Positions 1-10,659 are shown, counted from the stretch's first letter. The stretch: DNA of 35,465 nucleotides from Methanothrix sp. (GCA_026394505.1 JAPKYC010000183.1:1-35465); one strand, 5' to 3'. Notes: generated from the letters alone by a model not told the origin. Numbers and translations are program-made.

Positions 1-960
1 ACCAACATGGAGGCTGGGATAGAGGAAGGCACAGCGCTCTTCGATCGATTCCAGCAAGCCGACAAATCGGAGTATGAAAACAGGATAATCTTCCTGACTG
101 ATGCCATGCCCAATATCGGCGAGACTGGAGAAATTGGCCTGTTCCGAATGCTGGAGGACAATGCCGATCGAGGAATTTTCACATCATTCATTGGAATTGG
201 CAGTGACTTCAATACCGAGCTTATGGAAGCAGGGATAGCAAAAATCAAGGGTGCCAATTACTACTCTGTAAATTCCGCTCTTGAGTTCAAGAAGCGCATG
301 GACAATGAGTTCGACTTCATGGTCACGCCGCTGGTCTTTGATCTGCGCCTCAAGCTGGATGCTCCGGGCTACGAGATTGAGAAGGTCTACGGCTCTCCTG
401 AGGCGGACCAGGCCACGGGCGAGCTGATGAAGGTCAATACCCTCTTCCCCTCTCAGGCAGAGGACGACCAGGTTAAGGGCGGAGTGATCCTGGTCAAGCT
501 CAAGAGGCTCTCCAATCAGGGGAACATGCGACTTAAAGTAGGCTACGAGGACAGAAATGGAGTGCAGGATAGCGATGAAGCCGAAGTGGATATGGCTGAG
601 GCAAGTGCCGATTTCTACCAGAACAGCGGCATAAGAAAAGCCGTGCTTCTCTCTCGCTATGCAGATCTGCTCAAGAACTGGATGATAGACGAGAGAAAGG
701 CGGCAGATAAGGGCTGGAAGATTGTGCCGTCCGTGACATTGGCTAATGGAATTGTGATTCCAGTGGAGCTGGGCGAATGGGAGCGGCAGTCTTTGCCCCT
801 GGCCGTCTCCGAGCCCTATCCAGAGTTGTTTGGCAGGTTCCGGGATTACTTCCAGATAGAGGCGCAGGCCATCGGCGACAGCACACTGGAGCAGGAAGAG
901 ACGATACTGAAGAAGCTGGAAGGCTTTGCTGGACCGATTATGGAAGGAGAGCGAAAGTGA
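1..960 (+). CDS. VWA-domain protein (Ca-activated chloride channel/YfbK-like), 5' truncated by the window edge
   Basis: Frame is open from base 1 (TNMEAGIEEG...); VWA-like core 'IIFLTDAMPN..TSFIGIGSDFNTELM..I'; long ORF ending in TGA at 958-960. Confidence 0.8.
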   Translation, partial: TNMEAGIEEGTALFDRFQQADKSEYENRIIFLTDAMPNIGETGEIGLFRMLEDNADRGIFTSFIGIGSDFNTELMEAGIAKIKGANYYSVNSALEFKKRMDNEFDFMVTPLVFDLRLKLDAPGYEIEKVYGSPEADQATGELMKVNTLFPSQAEDDQVKGGVILVKLKRLSNQGNMRLKVGYEDRNGVQDSDEAEVDMAEASADFYQNSGIRKAVLLSRYADLLKNWMIDERKAADKGWKIVPSVTLANGIVIPVELGEWERQSLPLAVSEPYPELFGRFRDYFQIEAQAIGDSTLEQEETILKKLEGFAGPIMEGERK

Positions 961-1011
961 AAAAAAGATGAAAACGGCCCCAGGATGATGCAGAGCCATT
1001 TTTTTTGGCTC

Positions 1012-1054
1012 TTCGCCATTTTCCAGTGGCTAACTTCAGGTTATTATGGTCTTC
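1012..1054. repeat. Intergenic repeat copy 1
   Basis: TTCGCCATTTTCCAGTGGCTAACTTCAGGTTATTATGGTCTTC, matches 32298-32341. Confidence 0.75.
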
Positions 1055-1060
1055 CAGTTG

Positions 1061-2149
1061 TTAGTTAGTCTCTGTGCGTACTCTCACTTCTTGCAGCGGC
1101 CTTCTGGTCGAATGCTCCGTGGCAGGGTTGGCATACCCCAGCCGGAAGGCCTGCTGCACCTGCATCATCCCTGATTGGGCAGGCAAGAGCCCTGCCAGCG
1201 CGGCCTTTGTCTGCTGCACCTCCAGTGCCTGGCTCATGGGATGCAGACTTATGCCCAGAGCCGTAGCAGCAAGCCAGAAACGCTCCAGGACCCTTCCCGC
1301 CTTGAGGGATGAGATGCTATCGTTTTTTGTTGTGCTGATGAAGCCTAGATAGGGCGTGCTGTTGATCAGCTCGGCGTCCTTTTTGGTTTGTTCCGGTCCC
1401 ATATCCAAAAAGACAACTGCCAACTGAGCCATCTTGGCCTGCATGCCTGTCGGCCCCATGACTCCCTGGCCCAGCCAGTGACCCAGCTCGCTCTTAAAGT
1501 CGGCATCGGAATACTGGATGTCATTTGCCTGCACCACCTGATCCAAGAAGCTTTTCTTTACAGCAGAATCTGAGGTTATGAAGATACTGACATTCGCATC
1601 AGAACTGAGGCTTTTTATCGTCTCCAGATCGGCTCCGGATATAGCCCGCAACTCGTAAGGGTTGCGGTTGGTCTGGCGGGAAAGGATGGCCGAGAAGAGC
1701 CGGGGATCGCCAGAGGAATTGGCAGCAGGCTGCAATACTACTTCAGCAACAAGATCCATTTCTCCCGGGAAGTAGGCAACGCTAGAGTTGTAACCGAAGT
1801 GGTCCGCCGCAATAATCAGATTTTCCAGGGCACAGCCCAAACTTATGTACAGCTCTCTCTGATCTGCGTCCGCAACCTGCAGCCGTCTTGATCTATCGGC
1901 AAAGACCAGGATACTGTCATTGGTGACGTTAAACCTCCAGGGCTGGCTGTTGTGGCTGGAGGGGGCGAGGATGGCATAATTGAGAAGGAAGGCAAGCTTC
2001 TCCTCTCTGCTAGCATTGGTGGGAAAGTCGCTCTCTTTCACATCCCAGGCTTGAAGCGAAGCCTCGGGCTGCATTAAAACCCCGGCCAGCACCATTCCTA
2101 TAATCAAGAATATGCTTATCACTACAACTTTAGTCGTCGATACTGCCAT
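1061..2149 (-). CDS. Membrane-anchored nitroreductase-family (Acg-like) protein
   Basis: N-terminal hydrophobic segment; motif 'LLNYAILAPSSHNSQPWRF' and a C-terminal nitroreductase-like region 'ERFWLAATALGISLHPMSQALE'. Confidence 0.75.
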   Translation of the reverse strand: MAVSTTKVVVISIFLIIGMVLAGVLMQPEASLQAWDVKESDFPTNASREEKLAFLLNYAILAPSSHNSQPWRFNVTNDSILVFADRSRRLQVADADQRELYISLGCALENLIIAADHFGYNSSVAYFPGEMDLVAEVVLQPAANSSGDPRLFSAILSRQTNRNPYELRAISGADLETIKSLSSDANVSIFITSDSAVKKSFLDQVVQANDIQYSDADFKSELGHWLGQGVMGPTGMQAKMAQLAVVFLDMGPEQTKKDAELINSTPYLGFISTTKNDSISSLKAGRVLERFWLAATALGISLHPMSQALEVQQTKAALAGLLPAQSGMMQVQQAFRLGYANPATEHSTRRPLQEVRVRTETN

Positions 2150-2713
2150 GATCTGCCGCCTCGTGTCTGCTTTTGATACTGATGAAGTCCTATTTAAAGC
2201 CGGAGTGGATCGGGTCTGCGGGATTGGCGATCTGGATGCCTTTCTGGAATACTTCCAGGCTTTCTCGCCAGTCTCGCCCGGGCAGACGGACCGGATTGTG
2301 GTTACCGGATAGCCTGTAAGTTAGCAAATGTTGCTCAAGATCCCGGGCAGGTGCAATTCTCAGCATGCCTGCATCCTGCGCCAGCGCGGCTGGACCTGGG
2401 ATCTCTCAAGTACGTTCGCGAAATCCGCCCAGGCCTGGTGGCTGGTGATGGGCCTTCGGGAAGCTTGGCTTGGGATTAGCTGTCTGCAAGGGCCGGCGGA
2501 GGGAATGCACGTAATAGAGATACTAAATGCGGTTAGAATGATCAGACCGGCCCATATTCTCAAATCCGTTCTAACCAGAGCTAAAAAACGATCGGATCGA
2601 CTTTATTTTTACAATATCACTCTTTGAGCAATTTTGCCCGATGAAGGCAAACTACCGAAAGCTTCTTCGTTAAGTTCTTCTATCTCGAATGATAGGGAGG
2701 GACTAAGATCAAG

Positions 2714-5662
2714 ATGTTAGATTCGGCAGAAAGTGACAAGTTTTTATCTTTTCGCAACGCCGTTATTCTGGCCGTCACAATCATGCTGCTTCACTTGACA
2801 CTGGTGATTCTCAGCAAGATAAATGAGAGCCTCCTTCCCATTGAGGATGTATTTGTAACCATAACCAGCGGGCTGGCAGCCGCCGTCTTGTTTTACACAG
2901 CGCATCGATTGGTGGGCAGGGCCAGAAAAGCCTGGATAATGATTGCTGCCGCCATGTTGTTCAATACCCTTGGGGATTTATCCTGGTCGGTGATCGAGGT
3001 CGTCCTCCATCAGAATCCGTTTCCTTCGGTTGCGGACATCGGCTACCTCATGTTCTATCCTCTCTTCGCTTTGGGCATATTTCTTCTGCCGGAGGTACCG
3101 TTCTCTCCTCGGGAGAAGATCAAGATCCTGCTGGATGCTGGAATCGTTATTGTATCTATCACTTTGGTATTTTGGGTCTTGCTGATTGCCCCAATTGTTA
3201 TTTCTATAGAAGTATTTGATCTGGAATCGGCGGTTTCGCTGGCTTACCCCGTCATGGATTTGCTCCTTTTCATTGCTCTCATAGAGCTGCTCTTCAGAAA
3301 GCTCGACTCTCGTGGACAGGGTCCTATCATCATTCTGGCTCTCAGCAGTGCGATATTAATATTAACGGATGTGATCTTCAGCATTCAGATACAGCAGGGA
3401 ACATTCGTCTCCGGCAGCCTCCTCGATAGCGGCTGGGTGTTGAGCTACCTCTTTTTTGGGCTGGCAGGAATTCTGCAGATAAACATTCCACCATTGGAGA
3501 GATCTAGAGCTTCGGACTTCGTTCAAAACAGGAGGGCGGATTGGACTCACAACTTGCCCTTCCTTGGGATCAGTTCCGTCTTTTTGCTCTTCGTCTGGGG
3601 CCAGGAATTCTTGCGTCCCATCAACTATTCTATGGTAACCGCCACTCTCGGACTCCTCATTGGTCTGATGTTCATCCGTCATAAGGTGGTTTTTGATGAA
3701 AGCAATCAATCGGAAAAGGAAAAAGCCGCAATTCTTAGCGGCCTGAGAAAAGTGGCAGTAGAATACCTCGATCCTCAGATGCGCATCATCTGGGTTAATT
3801 CTTCAGTGAAAGAGCATCTCGGCATCCCCGTAGATGAAATCAAGGAAAAACACTGCTTTAAGATCATCCAGGGCATCGATACACCTTGTGAAGGCTGCAC
3901 AGCCATCAAAGCCCTGCAGACTGGCCAATCCCAAGAAGGAGAATTGATCACCCCTGACGGCAAGACCTGGCTATCTCGGAGCAGTCCTATCAAGGATGCC
4001 AGGGGGATGGTCACGGGAGTAGTCCACGTAGCTCTAAACATCAGCGATCGCAAGAAAGCAGAGAGCGCTCTGAAAGAGTCCGAACGTCTTCTTGCGAGCA
4101 TAATAAACTTCCTTCCTGATGCTACCCTCGTCATCGACAAAGAAGGTAGAGTCATATCCTGGAACCAATCGATGGAAAAGATGACCGGCGTCAAGGCCGA
4201 GCAGATCCTGGGAAAAGGAGATTACGAATACGCTCTGCCCTTCTATGGTGAGCGCAGACCGATACTCATTGATGCAGTTCGTGGATCAGATCCGGATTTT
4301 GAAAAAAAGTATGATTCTATAAAAAGGCAAGAAGACGGCACTCTAGATGCCGAAGCCTACATCCCCAATCTGAACGGAAATGAGATCTATCTCCTGGGAA
4401 GCGCATCGGCTCTCTATGACTCTGACGAAAATTACTGGGGGGCGATCGAATCCATCCGCGACATCACAAAGCGAAAACGTGCTGAGGAGGATCTGCAGAG
4501 GGCCAAGGAGAAAGCTGAATTTGCCACGCGAGCCAAATCCGAATTCCTGGCCAATATGAGTCACGAGATCCGCACGCCCATGAATGCCGTAATAGGCATA
4601 ACCGGCTTTCTGCTAGATGAGAACCTCACGAAGAGTCAGAGGGAGTATGTTGAAATCATCCGCCGCAGTGGAGATACGCTCCTCACCATCATCAACAACA
4701 TCCTCGATCTCACTAAGATCGAAACGGAGATGATTGAACTGGAGCGCCAGCCCTTTGACCTGCATGACTGCCTTGATGTGTCTCTGGATATGGTGGCCGC
4801 GGATGCCAAGAGGAAGGATCTGGACACAGAGTACACCTTCGTAGACTATGTTCCAACGGTGATCCTGGGAGATCCCACCAGGATCAATCAGATCTTGATT
4901 AATTTGCTCAATAACGCGGTGAAGTTTACAGAAAAAGGCAAAATCACCATCTCTGTTTCAAGCAGAGCGGTAGAAGACGGCAACTATGAAATCCATTTTG
5001 CAGTAAAAGATACGGGAATCGGCATTCCAGAAGATAAGATGGGACGCCTATTCCAGTCGTTTTGTCAGGTCGATGCATCGACAGCACGCCGGTATGGGGG
5101 CACCGGTCTCGGACTGGCCATAAGCAAGAGGTTAGCGGAGCTAATGGGAGGAAAGATGTGGGCTCTGAGTGAGGTTGGCAAGGGGTCTACTTTTCACTTC
5201 ACAATCATGGTGGAACCGACCTTCTGCGGGCCTATTGAAATAGGCAGGCATGAATCGAGGGTCGATGTCCAGGGAGATCTCAATAAAGGTTTGAGCATAC
5301 TGTTGGCAGAAGATAACTTGGTTAACCAGATGGTGACTCAGAAAATGCTCAATAAGCTGGGATATAGAGCGGATGTGGCAGCCAACGGCATCGAGGTTTT
5401 GCAGGCCCTAGAGCGTCGGCATTACGATGTGGTGTTAATGGACGTGCAGATGCCGGAAATGGATGGCCTGGAAGCTACCCAGGCGATACGTCAAAGATGG
5501 CCGGATGGGGAGCGCCCATCGATCATCGCTATGACCGCTTCGGCCCTCAAGGGCGATCGTGATATGTGTTTGGCTGCCGGCATGGATGACTACGTAAGCA
5601 AGCCGGTCAAGATAGAGATGCTGAGGGCCGCTCTGGTGGCTTGCGACAAGGGCTGCCAATGA
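2714..5662 (+). CDS. Hybrid sensor histidine kinase: N-terminal multi-TM region, two PAS domains, HisKA, HATPase_c, C-terminal REC
   Basis: H-box 'FLANMSHEIRTPMNAVIG', N-box 'QILINLLNNAVKFT', G-boxes 'DTGIGIPEDKMGRLF', 'GGTGLGLAISKRL'; REC 'LLAEDNLVNQ...VVLMDVQMPEMDG...KPV'. Confidence 0.93.
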   Translation: MLDSAESDKFLSFRNAVILAVTIMLLHLTLVILSKINESLLPIEDVFVTITSGLAAAVLFYTAHRLVGRARKAWIMIAAAMLFNTLGDLSWSVIEVVLHQNPFPSVADIGYLMFYPLFALGIFLLPEVPFSPREKIKILLDAGIVIVSITLVFWVLLIAPIVISIEVFDLESAVSLAYPVMDLLLFIALIELLFRKLDSRGQGPIIILALSSAILILTDVIFSIQIQQGTFVSGSLLDSGWVLSYLFFGLAGILQINIPPLERSRASDFVQNRRADWTHNLPFLGISSVFLLFVWGQEFLRPINYSMVTATLGLLIGLMFIRHKVVFDESNQSEKEKAAILSGLRKVAVEYLDPQMRIIWVNSSVKEHLGIPVDEIKEKHCFKIIQGIDTPCEGCTAIKALQTGQSQEGELITPDGKTWLSRSSPIKDARGMVTGVVHVALNISDRKKAESALKESERLLASIINFLPDATLVIDKEGRVISWNQSMEKMTGVKAEQILGKGDYEYALPFYGERRPILIDAVRGSDPDFEKKYDSIKRQEDGTLDAEAYIPNLNGNEIYLLGSASALYDSDENYWGAIESIRDITKRKRAEEDLQRAKEKAEFATRAKSEFLANMSHEIRTPMNAVIGITGFLLDENLTKSQREYVEIIRRSGDTLLTIINNILDLTKIETEMIELERQPFDLHDCLDVSLDMVAADAKRKDLDTEYTFVDYVPTVILGDPTRINQILINLLNNAVKFTEKGKITISVSSRAVEDGNYEIHFAVKDTGIGIPEDKMGRLFQSFCQVDASTARRYGGTGLGLAISKRLAELMGGKMWALSEVGKGSTFHFTIMVEPTFCGPIEIGRHESRVDVQGDLNKGLSILLAEDNLVNQMVTQKMLNKLGYRADVAANGIEVLQALERRHYDVVLMDVQMPEMDGLEATQAIRQRWPDGERPSIIAMTASALKGDRDMCLAAGMDDYVSKPVKIEMLRAALVACDKGCQ

Positions 5663-5676
5663 TATCCGTTCTTTCC

Positions 5677-6345
5677 TCAAACCGGGGTTGTTGAGTAGCA
5701 GGAGACAGGTCGATTAAATACCGTATTGATGATAATCTTGCGCTTGGGCATTTTAGCAAAGTTGTTTGTCAGTATTTTATATTGATTGGTCGCGCCAACC
5801 TCGACGGCTTTAGGCCGCAGCGGAGCATAAACTGCAGTGCCGTTTATATTGCCCCGCGGGCTGTAGTCGCAGACCAAAATTTCGTATCCGCTGGAATTGG
5901 CCTTTGCGCATCCCACCTCTGCCGTTTCCTGCCAGATTATTTGCGTGTAATGGCTGACGGCACCGGGCGATCCTGTGGCGCTGACGGAAGGATACTCTCC
6001 ATTAATGAAACTCTTTTTTTCTTCACCCCATTGATCGACCATTTGGGTGAGATTCCTATGCAGGCTCGTTGTCGCAAGAGCAATATTTTGCCCGAAACCG
6101 GACTTGGGACAGTGTTTTTGCCTTCCTTGGGGCAGAAAGTTTGCGGCATTATAATCGGCGCACTCCTGGGCCTGATGGGAGAGGTTCTCAGACCAGTTTA
6201 GGGCAGTGACATTTACCTCGGCGCGATATCGATTTTGCGCGGCGAGAATCTCCTGCTTTTCATTGGATTTCAACTGCGCTTCAGTCGTGGCAAGCAGCAG
6301 AGCCGACAGTATGAATAGAAGAATGAGCATCTTTTTCTTATGCAT
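5677..6345 (-). CDS. Secreted CAP/SCP-domain (PR-1-like) protein
   Basis: Signal peptide; 'NRYRAEVNVTALNWSENLSHQAQECADY', 'GQNIA', 'SHYTQIIWQETAEVGCAKA', 'ILVCDYSPRGNING' CAP motifs. Confidence 0.88.
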   Translation of the reverse strand: MHKKKMLILLFILSALLLATTEAQLKSNEKQEILAAQNRYRAEVNVTALNWSENLSHQAQECADYNAANFLPQGRQKHCPKSGFGQNIALATTSLHRNLTQMVDQWGEEKKSFINGEYPSVSATGSPGAVSHYTQIIWQETAEVGCAKANSSGYEILVCDYSPRGNINGTAVYAPLRPKAVEVGATNQYKILTNNFAKMPKRKIIINTVFNRPVSCYSTTPV

Positions 6346-6414
6346 CTCATCACCTTATTCGGATTGTTCCAGGGACAGGACTATTTTGGTGGGGGGATAT
6401 GTAAGCATCGGTTA

Positions 6415-7752
6415 CTATGATGATAATAAAGTGCTCTTGATGCTCCCGGCAGCCAGCATTCCCGTAGAAAATGCCGCTTGCAGGTTATAGCCTCCTGTAT
6501 CCCCGTCCACATCCAGAACTTCGCCCACCAGATACAGTCCTTTAACCAGCCGAGACTGCATGGTTTTGGGATTGACCTCCATCGTTTCCACTCCCCCTCT
6601 GGTAACCATGGCCTGGTTATAGCCGCAAAGATCGGACACGACCAAAGAGAGCGCTGTCAGATTATCAATCAAGCGATTTCGCATCTCTCTGGTCAATTGA
6701 GCCATTTGCAGATCGGAGGCCATCCCCGAGATCTCCAGAATTCTCTTTATCAACCGGGATGGGAGAGGCAGAGAAGAAGGCACAAAGCGAGGCAGATCCG
6801 ACAGCACAGACAATAAGCTCCTTCCTCCATCCTGTCGGGCCATGTCTACGAGCCATTTTTCCAGTGCATCTCGTTTGTCGGCGGGCGCAAAAGAGAGCTT
6901 CAAAACGTCTTCTGCTCTAATATATCTGGATAGGTCTAAAATTCCTGGGCCGGAGAGCCCCTCATGGGTAAACAGAATATCGCCCTGATGCTCTCTGATC
7001 TTTGCATGACGGTAGAGCGAGATCTTCATATCCGGGAATGAGAGCCCGGCCAGATCGGAAAAGGGATAATCCTTGATGAGAAGAGGGGTTAGAGCCGGCC
7101 CAATCTCAACTATGCGGTGGCCGAGAATGCCGGCAAACCTGTAGCCGTCTCCGCTCGAGCCGGTGGCAGGATAGGTGCACCCTCCCGTGGCTATTACCAG
7201 CAGCCTGCTGCCATAGCTGCCATTTTCGCAGTCCACTAAAAATCCATCCTCTTTCCTGGTTATGGACTTGACAGCCTGGTTGCACTTGATGACTACCCCC
7301 AATGCCCGGCATTGCTCTATCAAGATATTCAGCACGTCCCTGGCCTGTAAAGTCTCTGGGAACATCTTACCACCCTTTTCCCGTATCATGCCCAGTCCAT
7401 TTTCTTTAAAGAAGGAGATGAGATCGCTATTTGTGAAGCCGAGAAGAGCCGGGCGCAGGAATCTGCCATGATCTCCAAAATGATCAAGAAAGTTCCGAAT
7501 ATTTCCATCGTGAGTTATATTGCAGTGGCCGGAGCCCGAGATGAGGAGCTTATGCCCAGGGGAGTTCTTTTTTTCCAGAATCAGGATCCTTTTGCCCTTC
7601 TGCATGGAGTTTATGGCGCAAAAAAGCCCGGAGGGCCCGGCTCCGACGATAATCAGATCGTAATCTTCGGGTCCAGGCAAGAGCTCATCCATCTCGCCTG
7701 CTTCAGGTACATCGCCCAGATTGCTGCAGGTTTTTTTATGTAGCTTTGCCAA
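6415..7752 (-). CDS. NAD(P)/FAD-dependent oxidoreductase, HI0933/YhiN/BaiN family
   Basis: 'DLIIVGAGPSGLFCAINSMQKGKRILILEK', 'KLLISGSGHCNITH', 'VIATGGCTYPATGSSGDGY', C-terminal 'GLYLVGEVLDVDGDTGGYNLQAAFSTG'. Confidence 0.92.
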   Translation of the reverse strand: MAKLHKKTCSNLGDVPEAGEMDELLPGPEDYDLIIVGAGPSGLFCAINSMQKGKRILILEKKNSPGHKLLISGSGHCNITHDGNIRNFLDHFGDHGRFLRPALLGFTNSDLISFFKENGLGMIREKGGKMFPETLQARDVLNILIEQCRALGVVIKCNQAVKSITRKEDGFLVDCENGSYGSRLLVIATGGCTYPATGSSGDGYRFAGILGHRIVEIGPALTPLLIKDYPFSDLAGLSFPDMKISLYRHAKIREHQGDILFTHEGLSGPGILDLSRYIRAEDVLKLSFAPADKRDALEKWLVDMARQDGGRSLLSVLSDLPRFVPSSLPLPSRLIKRILEISGMASDLQMAQLTREMRNRLIDNLTALSLVVSDLCGYNQAMVTRGGVETMEVNPKTMQSRLVKGLYLVGEVLDVDGDTGGYNLQAAFSTGMLAAGSIKSTLLSS

Positions 7753-7908
7753 AGGAACCTCGCTACTCTCTATCAGACAGAATCAGTTGGACCCTGATTG
7801 GTAAAAAAGCTTTAGGAATCGCTTAAATAGCTTTGCGTGCTCTATGCAAATTGGAAATATGACAAGAGACCTGAGATGAATGCATTGGAGATCTGAGGTG
7901 CTAGTAGT

Positions 7909-8517
7909 ATGCTAAAGATTACCCCTTATCTGGGAATCATTGTGCTGATAGTATCCATAGGCGGCATATTTTACCCCAAGCTTGGCTACTTCCTCTTGCT
8001 GGTCTTTGCCGGCCTGATGATAATTGCTCCCTTTCGAGGACGCTGGTTTTGCGGAAATCTCTGCCCGCGGGGAAGCTTTGTTGATTTTTGGCTGGCCCCC
8101 CTGAGCCGAAAGTTGAAGATCCCGCCACTATTTCGGAGCATGTGGCTGCGAGTCCCCATCTTCGTCGCTCTCATGGGATTCATGATCTTTCGCATTATAC
8201 AGACGGAGGGCATAGTGGACAGAATAGGAATGGTTTTTGTAACGCTTTGCATTCTTACCACATCAATTGCCATTCTCTTTGGCGTGATCATAGCCCCGCG
8301 GGCCTGGTGCTCCTTTTGCCCCATGGGAACGCTGCAAAGAGCAATGGGAGGCAAGAAGAACCAGCTCAAAGTGGACGCTGAAAAATGCATCGACTGCGGC
8401 AAGTGCCAGAAGGTCTGTCCTATGCAGCTTCCTGTAAACGAGATACTGGACAAGCCGGACTGCATCAAATGCGCCAGATGCGTGGAGGCTTGCCCGAGGC
8501 ATGCATTGAGTTTCTGA
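7909..8517 (+). CDS. Membrane-associated 4Fe-4S protein (NapH/polyferredoxin-like)
   Basis: TM segments plus CxxxCP motifs (WFCGNLCPRG, WCSFCPMG) and two ferredoxin clusters (CIDCGKCQKVCP, CIKCARCVEACP). Confidence 0.85.
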   Translation: MLKITPYLGIIVLIVSIGGIFYPKLGYFLLLVFAGLMIIAPFRGRWFCGNLCPRGSFVDFWLAPLSRKLKIPPLFRSMWLRVPIFVALMGFMIFRIIQTEGIVDRIGMVFVTLCILTTSIAILFGVIIAPRAWCSFCPMGTLQRAMGGKKNQLKVDAEKCIDCGKCQKVCPMQLPVNEILDKPDCIKCARCVEACPRHALSF

Positions 8518-8519
8518 TT

Positions 8520-9077
8520 ATGAGAATTTTAATGCCCCTGGCAGAGGGCTTTGAGGAGATCGAGGCGGTAAACGTCATCGATATTTTGCGACGGGCCGAT
8601 GTGGATGTTGTTGTGGCGGGATTAAAGGAGGGCCCAGTGGTTGGCTCTCATAAAATTAAAGTGCTGCCTGACACCACCCTGGAAAAAATCGACTATCGGG
8701 ACTTTGACGGGCTGGTCCTGCCCGGCGGAGCACCGGGCTTTGTCAACCTGGGAAATGATGAGCGCATCTTGAAAATGGCTCGGGAGATGGACCGGGCGGG
8801 AAAGGTCGTGGCAGCGATATGCGCGGCGCCCTCTGTGCTCATCAAGGCCGGCGTCCTGCAGGGCCGACGGGCCACGGTCAGCCCATCCGGAAAGGCCCAG
8901 GTGCAATCCTGCGCGAACTTCAGCGAGGATCGAGTGGTGGTTGACGGCAACCTCATCACCAGCCGCGCTCCGGGGACGGCTCTGGAGTTCGCCTTGAAGC
9001 TGGTGGAGGTTCTGGCGGGAACAGAGAAGATGAGAGAGGTCAAGGCGCAGACGATGGCCATATGCCAGGGAGACTAA
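8520..9077 (+). CDS. DJ-1/PfpI family protein
   Basis: 'MRILMPLAEGFEEIEAVNVIDILRRADVDVVVAGL', 'VLPGGAPGFVNL', 'AICAAPSVL' nucleophile elbow; start chosen at 8520, 2 nt after the upstream stop. Confidence 0.9.
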   Translation: MRILMPLAEGFEEIEAVNVIDILRRADVDVVVAGLKEGPVVGSHKIKVLPDTTLEKIDYRDFDGLVLPGGAPGFVNLGNDERILKMAREMDRAGKVVAAICAAPSVLIKAGVLQGRRATVSPSGKAQVQSCANFSEDRVVVDGNLITSRAPGTALEFALKLVEVLAGTEKMREVKAQTMAICQGD

Positions 9078-9327
9078 GGGAATCCTAAGACTGGTTCATC
9101 GCCTGGCAATGATTCTGTGGTTGGATTTTGGGGACGGCAGAGAATAAGCACAAAGCTTGGCAGGAAATGCCACAGGCGAAGTTCAGAGCCAATCAGGCGC
9201 CACCAGGTGGATACCCGTCGACGAGCTGGCTGCGCTCCCGCTAGCGTTGCTGGAGCGTGGGTTGCAGGGCGAGCTTTGAGGAAAAAGCTTACATCGGTGT
9301 GGTTGATGATAGATCCATGAGGATCTC

Positions 9328-10659
9328 ATGGCAAAAGGAATAACACGCATCTCTGTAAAGGGCTTCAAGTCTCTGGCTGAAGAGTGCTCAATTGAAATTC
9401 GCCCCCTGACAATATTGGCTGGAGCCAATAGCTCAGGCAAGTCTAGCATAATGCAGCCATTGCTTATGATGAAACAAACATTAGAAGCCAGTTACGATCC
9501 CGGAGCCCTCTTGATCTCCGGTCCAAATGTCCTTTTCACCTCGACGGAACAATTTCTCTCTAAATCAAATGGCAAATCCTCTGATAGTTTTAAAATTGAG
9601 TTTGATCTAACTAGCTCGTTCTATCTCATGGAAACATTTAAAAAAGAGCCAAAAAAAGGCCTTGAGATCACTGAGATGACTTACCTTGCAGGAGAAAAGA
9701 TTGTAACAACTTTGCGCCCTGGACAGGGATATAAAGCCCTCCTTTTAACAGTTCCTTGGCTCGTGGATGTATGGAATAACTTCATAAAAACTCAAGGCAA
9801 GAAAATTGAAGATGAGCTTGAATTAAGGACATACCGCATTCGGTGTTTTTTGGATATCGGATATTTTCCAATTAAGAAAGCAGATGATGAAACCTATGCA
9901 TCACCTCTCCTAGTGCAATACATGTCCGACACCTTCGGGACGCCTCTGCGTGGAATACTCCACATATCAGCTCTGCGCGGGAATCCTCAGCGCACTTACA
10001 AAATCGCAGCCATAACATCACAATTTCCAGGCAAATTTGAGGATTATGTTGCCAGCATCGTATATCACTGGCAGGTTTCAAAAGATGTACGTCTTAAGGT
10101 GCTTGGAAAAAATCTTGAACTTCTGGGACTAACTCGCAAGATAGGAGCCAAAGCTATTGATGATACTCAGGTTGAGCTTCTTGTCGGGCGTCTCCCCGCG
10201 AGGTCCATCAATGGCTCAAAGGATATGGTGAGCATCGCAGATGTTGGATTCGGCGTATCCCAGACCTTGCCGATTCTTGTTGCACTTCTTACGGCAGAGC
10301 CAGGCCAGCTAGTTTACATCGAGCAGCCAGAGATCCACCTACATCCGAAGGCTCAGATGGCAATGGCACAAATTCTAGCGGACGCAGCTAACCGGGGCGT
10401 TCGAGTAGTGGCGGAGACCCACAGCTCCCTATTGCTCTTAGGCGTCCAGTCTCTTGTTGCAGAAGGCAAGCTCTCTTCTGATAACGTTAAACTTCATTGG
10501 TTCAAGAGGAGGCCGGTTGACGGCGTTACCGAAGTATCCAGCGCTGATTTGGACAAAGCCGGAGCTTTCGGCGATTGGCCCGAGGATTTCTCTTCTGCCG
10601 AAATGGACGCCGATACCCGTTACATACATGCAGCCGAGGCCAGCCTGGAGTCGAACTGA
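9328..10659 (+). CDS. AAA/ABC-type ATPase (AAA_21/DUF3696-like, OLD-like)
   Basis: Walker A 'GANSSGKSS', signature-like 'DVGFGVSQTLPILVAL', Walker B 'LVYIEQPEIHLHP', H-loop 'VVAETHSS'. Confidence 0.88.
   Translation: MAKGITRISVKGFKSLAEECSIEIRPLTILAGANSSGKSSIMQPLLMMKQTLEASYDPGALLISGPNVLFTSTEQFLSKSNGKSSDSFKIEFDLTSSFYLMETFKKEPKKGLEITEMTYLAGEKIVTTLRPGQGYKALLLTVPWLVDVWNNFIKTQGKKIEDELELRTYRIRCFLDIGYFPIKKADDETYASPLLVQYMSDTFGTPLRGILHISALRGNPQRTYKIAAITSQFPGKFEDYVASIVYHWQVSKDVRLKVLGKNLELLGLTRKIGAKAIDDTQVELLVGRLPARSINGSKDMVSIADVGFGVSQTLPILVALLTAEPGQLVYIEQPEIHLHPKAQMAMAQILADAANRGVRVVAETHSSLLLLGVQSLVAEGKLSSDNVKLHWFKRRPVDGVTEVSSADLDKAGAFGDWPEDFSSAEMDADTRYIHAAEASLESN

Noticed and set aside
184-999. Long antisense ORF (271 aa)
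   Set aside because: Shadow of the VWA gene; translation lacks recognisable domains
2328-2627. 99-aa ORF and antisense 67-aa ORF with signal-like N-terminus
   Set aside because: No domain or codon support; could be a decayed small secreted protein but evidence is insufficient
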